Shown: positions 38,295 through 45,988 of the stretch, piece by piece
How positions within the stretch are numbered: position 1 is the first letter of the stretch
How the letters are laid out: the number at the start of each line of letters is the position of its first letter
Assembly: GCF_023721815.1 (NCBI RefSeq)
Contig: NZ_JAMDLI010000008.1
Span: 248,001-312,000, forward strand
From: Pleomorphomonas sp. JP5
GTDB taxonomy: Bacteria; Pseudomonadota; Alphaproteobacteria; Rhizobiales; Pleomorphomonadaceae
Reading direction: 5' to 3'
DNA length: 64,000 nt
Made by a program: the position numbers and the translations under genes
Notes under the pieces: model-generated
Seen by the model: only the letters and a program-made list of their open reading frames with translations
The model's database searches: none
What the model was told of the DNA's origin: nothing

Positions 38295-39005
38295 ATGAGT
38301 GATCGTTTCGTCGAGTGGATTCGCGAAGGGCTAAAGCGCCCAGGGAAGACGCAGATTGGCATCGCCAACGCGTTAGGTATTGCGCATCCTCAAATCACAC
38401 AAATGCTGAAAGGGAAGCGTCGCATCAAGGTCGATGAGATACCAAAGATTGCGGCCTACCTCGAGATCGCAGCGCCTTCAATGGGCGAGCCAATAGAACC
38501 ACAGCGCGTCCCTTTTGAAGAGAGCAATGCTAACGAGTATCGTGACAATTGGAAGCCCTCGATGCCCGGTGGGCTCCCGCAGATAGATGCTCGTGCAGGT
38601 ACTGGCCACGGCACTGTAGGGTCAGTAGTCACGCTCAACAGGGGCGGGATTACAACCGGCCATTTGGTCACCCAAGAATGGGTCGTACCTCCCACAGTCC
38701 TTGGGACACCCCCCAAGAAAGTGTTTGCACTCCCAGTTGACGGAACCTCAATGGAGCCAGGGCTCAACACTGATGACATCGTGTTTGTCGAGCCAACCGA
38801 GCGAATTAAGTCAGGGGAAATTTACGTAATCGACGATGGTGACGGGCCCATGGTCAAGCGCCTGCGTATCGACCGAAATGAGCTACCGCCACGCTTATGG
38901 GTTACCTCAGATAATCCGGCAGTCCCCGATTTTTGGCGCCCGTTGGGCGCAGTCCGCATCATTGGACAGGTAATCGGCAAGTTTGTCCGAATGCGAGCAA
39001 GATAA
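38295..39005 (+). CDS. CI-like prophage repressor (XRE HTH plus S24 peptidase)
   Basis: 236 aa from ATG 38295 (ATG 38274 adds 7 residues; neither has a strong Shine-Dalgarno). N-terminal HTH: KTQIGIANALGIAHPQITQM. Then a linker with ARAG (Ala101-Gly102), a likely self-cleavage site. S24 domain: VDGTSMEPGLNTDDIVFVEP with Ser152, GPMVKRLRID with Lys188, and a C-terminal IIGQVIGKFVRM. It should bind the palindrome upstream, keep the lytic operons off and be cleaved with RecA on DNA damage. Directly downstream (84 bp) is the SIR2 gene. Confidence 0.92.
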   Translation: MSDRFVEWIREGLKRPGKTQIGIANALGIAHPQITQMLKGKRRIKVDEIPKIAAYLEIAAPSMGEPIEPQRVPFEESNANEYRDNWKPSMPGGLPQIDARAGTGHGTVGSVVTLNRGGITTGHLVTQEWVVPPTVLGTPPKKVFALPVDGTSMEPGLNTDDIVFVEPTERIKSGEIYVIDDGDGPMVKRLRIDRNELPPRLWVTSDNPAVPDFWRPLGAVRIIGQVIGKFVRMRAR

Positions 39006-39089
39006 GCTCTCGCGAGGAGCGTAGGGTATTCGATTGCGCTAGCGCTTTGGGCGAGGCGCAGGCTACTAAATGTGGTTGGAGAGACGTTT

Positions 39090-41507
39090 ATGGATTTTCC
39101 AGATCAATTCGACCCATCTACGTCGATTCTATTTCTAGGTGCGGGATTCGCTCATGCCGCGCACAACATCCAGAACAAACTAGTTCCCCTCGTTAGTGAG
39201 CTTGAGGCAGAACTGCGAAGTGAATGCAAACTGCCCCCCGAAGACCGCTCCGAACTGCAGCATCTGGCAGGATATGCGGATAGAAACAACTTAGTCGATA
39301 TCCACGAATTTCTAAGATCTAACTTCGTTACTTCTGAGCTATCCCCAGATCAAAAGACTATTCTTTCAAAGAAATGGATGCGAATTTTTACAACAAACTA
39401 CGACGACTCGGTCGAGCTTCATAGCAGTCGACTAGAAAAAACCGAAAAACGCACCTCGTACTCTACGGAAGATCCGGTCCCAAAACACATCTCAAGTAAT
39501 TCTGTCGTGCATCTCCACGGATACATTCATAAATGCACGGCCAACAACGCCCTCACACAATTAGTTCTCACACATTATTCTTATGCACAACAGCGAGCGA
39601 TCGAGTCTCCTTGGTGGTCTATCTTTGAACGAGATTTATTAATATCAGAAAACGTATTTTTCTTAGGGTATGAATTAAATGACTTTGAACCCGCTAAATA
39701 CCTATCACTTAATCCAGCATATATCAGCAAGACGTTTTTCATACTACTTCCAACATCTAACCCCGTGGCCCTGGATAAACTGACGCCGTACGGAACCAGA
39801 TTGTCTTTCGGAGTGGAAGGGTTTGCAGAGAAGTGCCGGCACGCGAGTTCAAAACCTAAACCAAGCCATCCAGCGGCCCTTCGCTCTGTCCGCTACTTTG
39901 ACATAGACAAAGACCGTAAGCTCTTCGCTCCCCCCACACCAATCGAAGTTGAATCTCTTTTTTCTCTTGGGCAGTTCAATATTGGTCGTTTGATTGCGAC
40001 ATTCCCAGAATCAAAATATATACTCATCCGGAAAAAGCGCCTTCTCGAGTGCGATGAGGCACTCGATAGCTCCAAGACACTCATAATACACTCACAAATA
40101 GGAAATGGTAAGACTATTTTTACATATAGCTTAGCCGCGCACTTAACGGTTTCACACTCAACATGCTTTTTTGTCAGGGACGATTTTGTGCCAACCGCTG
40201 ATGAAATAGAATTTCTTAAAACAATACCCAAGGTGGTTCTTTTTTTTAGCAACTATGACACTGCATATAAACTTATGGATAGTTTTTCTACCATCAGAGA
40301 GGACGCACGATTCGTAATTGAGGTAAATACTAGTACTCAACTCGTTCGCTACAGCGAAATAGCATCAATAGCCACTGGGTCAGTTAGTCGCATTAACCTG
40401 AACTACCTATCCGCAGGAGAGTTGCGAGAGATTTTCCACCTGCTAGACAAATGTGGAATTGCACCGAGTTCATTTTTCGACCGGTTTAAAGAGGGAGCCG
40501 AGTTCCGAGATATCGTACTTTCCGTATTTGAGAATACGGACGTCGCCTCACGCATCGACAAGGCCATGAAGCCTATTCTCGAAAATGGTGACGCCAAGTT
40601 CATTTTCTTATGCTCAAGTATACTTAAAATTCTTGGTCTTCACACTGAAATTGATTTCCTCAGATCAATAGTAAAAATTGACGTTTACGGTGTCATAAAA
40701 GGAGCTGGAGAAGTTGCGTACGAGCTTATCGACTTTTCTCAAGATCGAATTACGCCTCACTCATCGATTCTTTCGGAATTTATTGTAAAGAGGTACTTGA
40801 AGACATTCGAACTTGCAGGTGCGATTTTTCGTATGGCTTCTCAGGCTGCAAAGAGAATGCACGAGAGCGAAGACCCACAGTCTGAGCGCGCGCGCGCGGG
40901 CAGAGCAACGATGGGCTCGCTTCTTCGTTTTAGTTTTCTTTCTAAGTTGTTTGAAGGCCAAGCTGATCGCGACGATCAAATCCGAACGATATACGAGAAC
41001 GGTAGGGACAACGTTTATATTCAGGATGAGCCATTATTCTGGCTTCAATATAGCATATTTGCACGGAATTTGGGAAGAATACCTATTGCTATTAAACATA
41101 TGGAAACAGCGTATAACCGTGCGTCTGCGCGACCAGGATTTCTTACCTATCAGCTTGATACAAACAGTCTTGGTCTATACCTAGATGCTGAACGGGCACA
41201 GCAGAAAGATGCACCTTTCAAGTATTATGAGAAAATATCTGATTTAATTGAGAGATCGAAGAATATACTTGGCGAAATGAACCACCGGGTCCACGTATTG
41301 AAGGCACTCGAGAAAATTTATCCGACTATCGAGTATCGGCATGCCGCACTTACAGTTTCTGAAGCTAATGGCCTAGTTTTTCATCTTAATCTGCTGGTTG
41401 GGGTATTCAACGGCTTGACTGTCGAAGAACGTTCCGAATGGGGGACTGATGCAATTAGAGCCTCTTTAGAGCGGGCTGTAAATGTGATCGTCGCCCACAA
41501 GAGATAA
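39090..41507 (+). CDS. SIR2-domain protein with central P-loop (STAND-like), candidate anti-phage effector
   Basis: 805 aa from ATG 39090, with GGAGAG upstream (the GTG at 39072 is the alternative). N-terminal SIR2 domain: LFLGAGFA (15-21), IFTTNYDD (99-106), VVHLHGY (139-145), the NAD-binding and catalytic Asn/His positions; then a P-loop around IGNGKT (337-342; the first glycine of the motif is Ser) and a hydrophobic strand KVVLFFSNYD (381-390). The C-terminal half is helical with Tyr/Asn-rich repeats, like a sensor. SIR2 proteins joined to STAND NTPases deplete NAD on phage detection (Avs5-like, DSR-like). AT-rich composition shows transfer. It lies immediately after cI, so it is likely expressed in the lysogen. 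Confidence 0.82.
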   Translation: MDFPDQFDPSTSILFLGAGFAHAAHNIQNKLVPLVSELEAELRSECKLPPEDRSELQHLAGYADRNNLVDIHEFLRSNFVTSELSPDQKTILSKKWMRIFTTNYDDSVELHSSRLEKTEKRTSYSTEDPVPKHISSNSVVHLHGYIHKCTANNALTQLVLTHYSYAQQRAIESPWWSIFERDLLISENVFFLGYELNDFEPAKYLSLNPAYISKTFFILLPTSNPVALDKLTPYGTRLSFGVEGFAEKCRHASSKPKPSHPAALRSVRYFDIDKDRKLFAPPTPIEVESLFSLGQFNIGRLIATFPESKYILIRKKRLLECDEALDSSKTLIIHSQIGNGKTIFTYSLAAHLTVSHSTCFFVRDDFVPTADEIEFLKTIPKVVLFFSNYDTAYKLMDSFSTIREDARFVIEVNTSTQLVRYSEIASIATGSVSRINLNYLSAGELREIFHLLDKCGIAPSSFFDRFKEGAEFRDIVLSVFENTDVASRIDKAMKPILENGDAKFIFLCSSILKILGLHTEIDFLRSIVKIDVYGVIKGAGEVAYELIDFSQDRITPHSSILSEFIVKRYLKTFELAGAIFRMASQAAKRMHESEDPQSERARAGRATMGSLLRFSFLSKLFEGQADRDDQIRTIYENGRDNVYIQDEPLFWLQYSIFARNLGRIPIAIKHMETAYNRASARPGFLTYQLDTNSLGLYLDAERAQQKDAPFKYYEKISDLIERSKNILGEMNHRVHVLKALEKIYPTIEYRHAALTVSEANGLVFHLNLLVGVFNGLTVEERSEWGTDAIRASLERAVNVIVAHKR

Positions 41508-41598
41508 GATAGGAACGTTATTGCCCTCCGTCGACCGCTGGAGTCGTTGGGACCAGTGATCGTGCGCTGCTGCGACTTGTATGATTGCCGTAACGCGC

Positions 41599-41627
41599 TT
41601 GACTAGTGTGAATGATTTTCGTACATT
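41599..41627 (+). promoter_or_regulatory. Sigma-70-type promoter of the recombination operon
   Basis: TTGACT (41599-41604), 17 bases, TACATT (41622-41627). It lies about 44 bp before ATG 41671 and faces the run of genes up to the integrase. Confidence 0.6.
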
Positions 41628-41670
41628 CCTCTCATCAGCCGCCGATCTGCCTCGGCACGAAGAAGCGGCG

Positions 41671-42060
41671 ATGGAGGTTCTGATGTTCCATTCTTCTGCT
41701 GATGCCATCTGGTCTAGCCGCGTTGCGGCCTATCCCGACCGCTTCAACAATGTCGACCTCGTCGATGACGAAGTGACGCTCCCCGCCCACGTGGATATCG
41801 AGCTTTCCGGCGGCGTTCTCCTCGGCGGCTTTGAGTGTGAAGTCGACATGCGCCATGACGGCGGCGACTGGATGCTCACCGGCGTTTCCTACTGCTCCGA
41901 CTTCGGCGGCCCGTCCGACGACTTCGACGCGGAGACGCTGCGGACCAGCGCGCCGGATGGCTCCCTACGGGACCTCGTCCGCCGGGAAGTGCTCCAGCTC
42001 CTCAACGGCCAGTACAACAGCCTTGCCGACGCGGCGACGATCAAGGCTCGTGCGGCGTGA
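41671..42060 (+). CDS. Hypothetical protein, first gene of right-hand operon
   Basis: 129 aa from ATG 41671, chosen because the promoter at 41599 makes the earlier ATG (41581) untranscribed; GAAGAAG precedes it. Beta-rich: HVDIELSGGVLLGGFECEVD, DGGDWMLTGVSYCSDFGGPS, with an acidic helix at the end (DLVRREVLQLLNGQYNSLAD). No family recognised. The next, very short frame overlaps its stop. Confidence 0.65.
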   Translation: MEVLMFHSSADAIWSSRVAAYPDRFNNVDLVDDEVTLPAHVDIELSGGVLLGGFECEVDMRHDGGDWMLTGVSYCSDFGGPSDDFDAETLRTSAPDGSLRDLVRREVLQLLNGQYNSLADAATIKARAA

Positions 42061-42149
42061 CCAACGCCGTGGGTGAAGCCCTTGCGGGGTCCGCGTTCGT
42101 CGGACTCTGCGTCGTCTGGTTCTTCGGCTGGGTTGCCCTGCCCGCCTAA
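42057..42149 (+). CDS. Possible 30-aa membrane peptide
   Basis: GTG at 42057 overlapping the previous stop (GTGA), reading ALAGSAFVGLCVVWFFGWVA, one hydrophobic helix, and ending at TAA 42147-42149. Start-stop coupling and a clean membrane helix favour a real gene, but there is no other support. Confidence 0.4.
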   Translation: MTNAVGEALAGSAFVGLCVVWFFGWVALPA

Positions 42150-42267
42150 CCCCAAACCTCCCAAGGCGTCGTTCACCCTCCAAAGCCGCGACGCCCAACT
42201 GGCCGGCGGCACGAAAGATCGAGCCAGCACGACACGTGCCGCCGGCATTTCCTCAGAAAGACAGATC

Positions 42268-42519
42268 ATGGAAACGGATAACAACGGCGGCGTTGCTGCC
42301 GGTGAGTTGCGTCAATTTATCGAACGCGTCGAGCGTCTGGAGGAAGAGAAGGCCGCCCTTCAGGAAGACATTTCCGAAGTGTTCTCCGAGCTGAAAGGTC
42401 GCGGATATGAGGTCAAGGCTGTCCGCGCCATCCTGAAGCTCAGGAAGCAAGACCCCGACGAGCGGCAGGAGGCGGAAGCCATCCTCGAACTTTACATGAA
42501 CGCCCTTGGGATGGCGTGA
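42268..42519 (+). CDS. GapR-family (DUF2312) DNA-binding protein
   Basis: 83 aa from ATG 42268. ELRQFIERVERLEEEKAALQ, EDISEVFSELKGRGYEVKAV, RAILKLRKQDPDERQEAEAI and LELYMNALGM are the family signature. Host GapR clamps overtwisted DNA ahead of replication forks and helps topoisomerases. Prophage copies occur in alphaproteobacterial phages and may serve phage replication. ORF extensions upstream run through another frame and are not used. Confidence 0.9.
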   Translation: METDNNGGVAAGELRQFIERVERLEEEKAALQEDISEVFSELKGRGYEVKAVRAILKLRKQDPDERQEAEAILELYMNALGMA

Positions 42520-42520
42520 C

Positions 42521-42880
42521 ATGCCCGAGGAGCGAACAGGCGACGCGTATGCTTACTGGCGCGCCGCGCTTGCCTTGGCGGGCGACGGTGGCCGGCTGAC
42601 ACGGCAACAGGTCACCGAGATCGGGCCGCTTACCGCCGATCCCAGGTGCGGCTTCTGGCGCAAGCGCGTCAAAGAAACCGTCAACGGGAAGCGCGTTCAA
42701 CGCCCTTCCCTCCCTGTTGCCATCTGGTCGACCCCAGAAGGGTTTCAGTGCCTCGTCAACGGCAAACCGGCCGAGGCCAGCGCGCTGTGGAGCTGGGTCT
42801 GCACCACTCCGATTTCCGAACAGACTTACCGCGCCGTGGCTGAGCGCCGCGAATGGTGGCCGGAAGGAACTGACAGATGA
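42521..42880 (+). CDS. Small phage protein before RecT
   Basis: 119 aa from ATG 42521 (the ATG at 42506 lies inside the GapR gene). GDAYAYWRAALALAGDGGRL, CGFWRKRVKETVNGKRVQRP and AIWSTPEGFQCLVNGKPAEA are notable; no family recognised. Joined to the RecT gene by an ATGA overlap, so it probably works with the recombination genes. Confidence 0.65.
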   Translation: MPEERTGDAYAYWRAALALAGDGGRLTRQQVTEIGPLTADPRCGFWRKRVKETVNGKRVQRPSLPVAIWSTPEGFQCLVNGKPAEASALWSWVCTTPISEQTYRAVAERREWWPEGTDR

Positions 42881-43689
42881 ATGAAGTTGCGACGGTCGAG
42901 CACGGCCGGAAGTCCGTCCTCGTCGACATGGCCAACCGCTACGGCATGGAGCCGAAGGTCTTTGCCGACACGCTGCGGGCGACGGTGGTTCCCAAGGAGA
43001 TCACCAACGAGCAGTTCGCCGCCTTCGTGCTGGTCGCCAAGCAATACGACCTCAACCCGATCCTGAAGGAGATCTTCGCCTTTCCAACGAAGGGCGGCGG
43101 CATTCAGCCCATCGTCTCCATCGACGGATGGGCGAACCTCATCAACTCGCATCCGGCTATGGACGGGATGGAGTTCGCCGACGAGCTGAACGACAAAGGC
43201 GCGTTGGTCTCGATCACCTGTCGGATCTACCGAAAGGACCGCTCGCACCCGGTCGCCGCGACCGAGTACATGGCCGAGTGCGTACGGAACACCGACACGT
43301 GGCGCCAGTGGCCCCGGCGCATGCTTCGCCACAAGGCGATGATCCAGGCGGCCCGCTACGCCTTCGGCTTCGCCGGCATCATCGACCCTGACGAGTGGGA
43401 CCGCTCGCCCGAGAAGGCCGACGAGACGGTGAAAGCGCCGCCGGCACCGCCCGCGCCCGCTGCCCCAGCCGTCCCGGTGATCGACGCCAAGCCCGAACCG
43501 GAGCCAGAGACTGCCCGCCCGCCGGTCGCATGGTTCGAACAGCTTGAAGCCGCAATGCAGGAAGGCGACGTCGCCCAAGTCTGGGCAGACTTCGACGTGG
43601 ATCGCATTTGCGCCGACGCCGAAGACCGAAATGTCGCGCTCGCCATTGCTCGCAGGTTCGATGCGAACTGGCTGACAGAGGAGGCGTGA
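42877..43689 (+). CDS. bet: RecT/Bet single-strand annealing recombinase
   Basis: 270 aa. MANRYGMEPKVFADTLRATV, ITNEQFAAFVLVAKQYDLNP, LKEIFAFPTKGGGIQPIVSI, DGWANLINSHPAMDGMEFAD and RMLRHKAMIQAARYAFGFAG are the Bet-type core. A Pro/Ala linker (about 190-220) leads to a short acidic tail. It anneals complementary single strands in phage recombination. No matching RecE/Exo exonuclease gene is visible; the VRR-NUC at 36657 or a host enzyme could provide ends. Confidence 0.92.
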   Translation: MNEVATVEHGRKSVLVDMANRYGMEPKVFADTLRATVVPKEITNEQFAAFVLVAKQYDLNPILKEIFAFPTKGGGIQPIVSIDGWANLINSHPAMDGMEFADELNDKGALVSITCRIYRKDRSHPVAATEYMAECVRNTDTWRQWPRRMLRHKAMIQAARYAFGFAGIIDPDEWDRSPEKADETVKAPPAPPAPAAPAVPVIDAKPEPEPETARPPVAWFEQLEAAMQEGDVAQVWADFDVDRICADAEDRNVALAIARRFDANWLTEEA

Positions 43690-44078
43690 TGTCGCGCGCC
43701 CTCCTCGTCCTGGCGAACGACGTGATCCGTCTCAGGGCCATTGAGTGGATCAAGAAGGCACCGCCGGAAACTCGCGTGGAGTTCAAGGCCCCGCAACGGA
43801 CGCTCGACCAGAACGCTCGCATGTGGGCGATGCTGACCGACGTTGCCCAACAGCTTCCGTGGCACGGCCAGAAGCTATCGGCCGACGACTGGAAGCTCCT
43901 CTTCCTCGATGCCCTGAACTCCGAAATCCGCTTTGTGCCGAACATCGAGGGCAAGGGCTTCGTGAACTTGGGGCGCTCCTCGTCGGACCTGTCGAAGGGC
44001 GAGATGGCCGACCTCATGGCTCTCATCGAAGCCTTCGGCTCCAACCATGGCGTTACCTTCCACTGGAGGGAGCCATGA
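43689..44078 (+). CDS. ninB: NinB-family recombination protein
   Basis: 129 aa from ATG 43689, overlapping the RecT stop by one base. RTLDQNARMWAMLTDVAQQL, WHGQKLSADDWKLLFLDALN, GFVNLGRSSSDLSKGEMADL and EAFGSNHGVTFHWRE are the NinB/Orf pattern. Lambda Orf mediates recombinase loading. Its place after RecT fits. Confidence 0.88.
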   Translation: MSRALLVLANDVIRLRAIEWIKKAPPETRVEFKAPQRTLDQNARMWAMLTDVAQQLPWHGQKLSADDWKLLFLDALNSEIRFVPNIEGKGFVNLGRSSSDLSKGEMADLMALIEAFGSNHGVTFHWREP

Positions 44079-44449
44079 CCGGCCGGACCACGGATGAATG
44101 GATCGGTGCGACGCCGGACACGGCGATCCCGCCGCGTGTCCGCGTCCGCGTGTTCGAGCGCGCCGGTGGCCGCTGCGAGATATGCGGACGCAAGCTCGGG
44201 CCGGCCGACCGCTGGCAGGCCGACCACACCATCGCCCTCGTCAACGGCGGCGAGAACCGGGAACGAAATCTCCGCGTCGCCTGCGATTGGTGCCACGGCG
44301 AGAAGACCAAAACGGACGTAGCCGAGAAGGCAATCATCCACCGCAAGCGGGCCAAGCACATCGGCGCGAAGCCGAAAAAGCCGTGGTCGAAGTGGAGAAA
44401 ACGGATGGACGGCACTGTCGAACTCAGAACCGTAGAAAGGGAAAACTGA
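44075..44449 (+). CDS. HNH endonuclease
   Basis: 124 aa from ATG 44075 (ATGA overlap). RVFERAGGRCEICGRKLGPA with the CxxC pair, WQADHTIALVNGGENRERNL with the D-H pair, and CDWCHGEKTKTDVAEKAIIH with the second CxxC and His. Short phage HNH nucleases of this type assist packaging or resolve DNA. C-terminus is basic. Confidence 0.9.
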   Translation: MTGRTTDEWIGATPDTAIPPRVRVRVFERAGGRCEICGRKLGPADRWQADHTIALVNGGENRERNLRVACDWCHGEKTKTDVAEKAIIHRKRAKHIGAKPKKPWSKWRKRMDGTVELRTVEREN

Positions 44450-44658
44450 TGGCGCGCCCCTCGCTTCGCCAATCCGATTTCGTGCGCGTCATGCGCGCCG
44501 CCGACCGAACAGGGTCCCGGCTCCAAATCGACATGAAGACGCTGACGGTCCTCGTGATCCCACCCACGGAAGTCGCCAGCCTTGATCTACCCATGCGAGA
44601 CGATTCCGCTCCGCCTCTGGGTGCCTTCGTCCCCGATGGGCAGGAGAACTTTGAATGA
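44449..44658 (+). CDS. Small protein before the integrase (excisionase candidate)
   Basis: 69 aa from ATG 44449 (one-base overlap with the HNH stop): basic helix SLRQSDFVRVMRAADRTGSR and LQIDMKTLTVLVIPPTEV. ATGA junction to the integrase. Size and position would suit an excisionase or directionality factor, but no wHTH is clear. Confidence 0.6.
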   Translation: MARPSLRQSDFVRVMRAADRTGSRLQIDMKTLTVLVIPPTEVASLDLPMRDDSAPPLGAFVPDGQENFE

Positions 44659-45806
44659 GAAACGACCGGCCGGGTTACACCTCTCGGCGAAACAGAGACG
44701 GGACGCTTGTCCGCTACTGGAGCCCGCAACGGGCGGTAGCCGGTGCACCGCCAGTTTTGCCACGCTTCCGTTTTCCTGACGACATGAGCGACGACCAAGT
44801 CGCCGCTGAGTGTCGCCGACGGACTGACGAACTCGCCGCGGAACTTCGCAGCCTTGGCGCTCCGCCGCGCTACGACGGGACACTTGGATCCCTGATCAAG
44901 ATCTACCGCTTCGACAAAACGAGCTCGATCCACAAGGTCAAGCACTCGACCCGGATACGCGACTACGAGCCGAGCCTACGGGTTCTCGCGGCCAGCGTCG
45001 GCGCCCGGCGCATTGACGTCCTCAAACGCTCTGACTTCGTCCGCTGGTATGATGGATGGTGGAAGAAGGGGCAGCGTCGCGCAGCCGGAGCGATGAAGCT
45101 CCTCCGGATCGTGCTCAGCTACGGTGCCGGTGAGCGGCTTCCAGGGTGCGCCATCGCCCGAGACATCCTCTCGGATATGCGGTTCGAGCAGCCCAAGCCC
45201 CGCACTGTCGCAATGACCTATGACCAGTGTCTCGCCATTGTCAGGCAGTCCGCCATAGAGGGCTATCCCTCGATCGGCTTTGTCGAGGCCCTGAAGTTCG
45301 AAACAGCCTTGCGTCGGATCGATGTCATCGGCGAGTGGGCACCGCCGCCAGAAGGTGGCCCGTTCCGTTGGCAGGGCCTCACGACCAAGAACCTGAAGGA
45401 CGGCATCCTCACCCTAAGCACGAGCAAGACCGGAGCCGCTGTAACGCGAGACCTGAGTTTGCTCCCGCTCGTCGTCGAAGCCCTCAAGGCATACAGGATA
45501 CCTGACATTGGCCCAGTGGTGATCTGCGAGGACACAGGGCAACCGTGGTGGGACAACCGATACACGACGCGCTTCCGAGCGATCCGCAATGCTGCCGGCG
45601 TACCCTCAACTGTCTGGTCCATGGACACACGCGCTGGCGCTGTGACCGAAACGGTGGACGCTATGGGCTCGATTGAGGCCGCCCGGGATCTCGCAACACA
45701 TACGACGATCAAAATGACGAAACGCTACAGCCGAGGTGATGGGCTAGAGCAAAGTCGCAAGATTGCCAAGGCGAGAGTCGCAGCAAGAACGTCAAACGGC
45801 GAGTGA
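44655..45806 (+). CDS. Tyrosine recombinase integrase
   Basis: 383 aa. N-terminal arm-binding and core-binding region, then the catalytic domain: ETALRRID with Arg220, TSKTGAA with Lys258, DTRAGAVTE with Arg326 (the usual His before it is Asp324), LATHTTIKMTKRYSR with His349 and the nucleophile Tyr358. This pattern is common in rhizobial prophage integrases. The gene ends 70 bp before the 48-bp core in tRNA-Gly, and its 3' end overlaps the arm-type repeats. Confidence 0.93.
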   Translation: MRNDRPGYTSRRNRDGTLVRYWSPQRAVAGAPPVLPRFRFPDDMSDDQVAAECRRRTDELAAELRSLGAPPRYDGTLGSLIKIYRFDKTSSIHKVKHSTRIRDYEPSLRVLAASVGARRIDVLKRSDFVRWYDGWWKKGQRRAAGAMKLLRIVLSYGAGERLPGCAIARDILSDMRFEQPKPRTVAMTYDQCLAIVRQSAIEGYPSIGFVEALKFETALRRIDVIGEWAPPPEGGPFRWQGLTTKNLKDGILTLSTSKTGAAVTRDLSLLPLVVEALKAYRIPDIGPVVICEDTGQPWWDNRYTTRFRAIRNAAGVPSTVWSMDTRAGAVTETVDAMGSIEAARDLATHTTIKMTKRYSRGDGLEQSRKIAKARVAARTSNGE

Positions 45807-45830
45807 CACGGCAGTGACACGAGTGACACG
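45803..45830. repeat. Candidate integrase arm sites, right end
   Basis: GTGACACG three times, at 45803, 45814 and 45823, starting in the integrase stop region. Inverted copies lie at 2130 and 2151 beyond the other core. Confidence 0.5.
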
Positions 45831-45876
45831 GCAGCTCAACGGTAGGTCTGCAACCCATTGTAATATATGGGAAAAA

Positions 45877-45924
45877 CTGGAGCGGGTGAAGGGAATCGAA
45901 CCCTCGTATTCAGCTTGGAAGGCT
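45877..45924. repeat. attR: 48-bp core inside tRNA-Gly
   Basis: Perfect copy of 2053-2100. On the minus strand it is the 3' part of the tRNA from anticodon loop to CCA, so the prophage restores a complete gene. Confidence 0.95.
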
Positions 45925-45951
45925 GCTGCTCTACCATTGAGCTACACCCGC
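45878..45951 (-). tRNA. tRNA-Gly (anticodon TCC)
   Basis: 74 nt including encoded CCA. Acceptor GCGGGTG pairs with CACCCGC; anticodon loop CTTCCAA; T-loop GGTTCGATTCC. Integration target of the prophage. Confidence 0.95.
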
Positions 45952-45988
45952 TTCGAGGCGGGATGTTTAGGGAGACGCGGGCAGCTTG

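Larger units (their letters stand above)
2053..45924. mobile_element. Temperate podovirus-type prophage integrated in tRNA-Gly
   Basis: About 43.8 kb between two identical 48-bp repeats. It holds a full set of functions: integrase, CI/Cro switch, recombination and replication genes, terminase, portal, scaffold, capsid, T7-like adaptor, nozzle, ejection proteins and tail fibre, and a lysis cassette. No structural gene looks frameshifted, so it may be inducible. Late genes are on the minus strand (26.7 to 2.3 kb); recombination and integration genes are on the plus strand at the right end. AT-rich cargo genes interrupt the plan at 18.4, 31.5 and 39.1 kb. Confidence 0.93.

Noticed and set aside
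40813-41184. 123-aa plus-strand frame within the SIR2 gene
   Set aside because: Different frame inside a well-supported gene, without a Shine-Dalgarno.
2101-45876. T7-like single-subunit RNA polymerase
   Set aside because: Looked for because of the T7-type structural module; no large unassigned protein with polymerase motifs is present.
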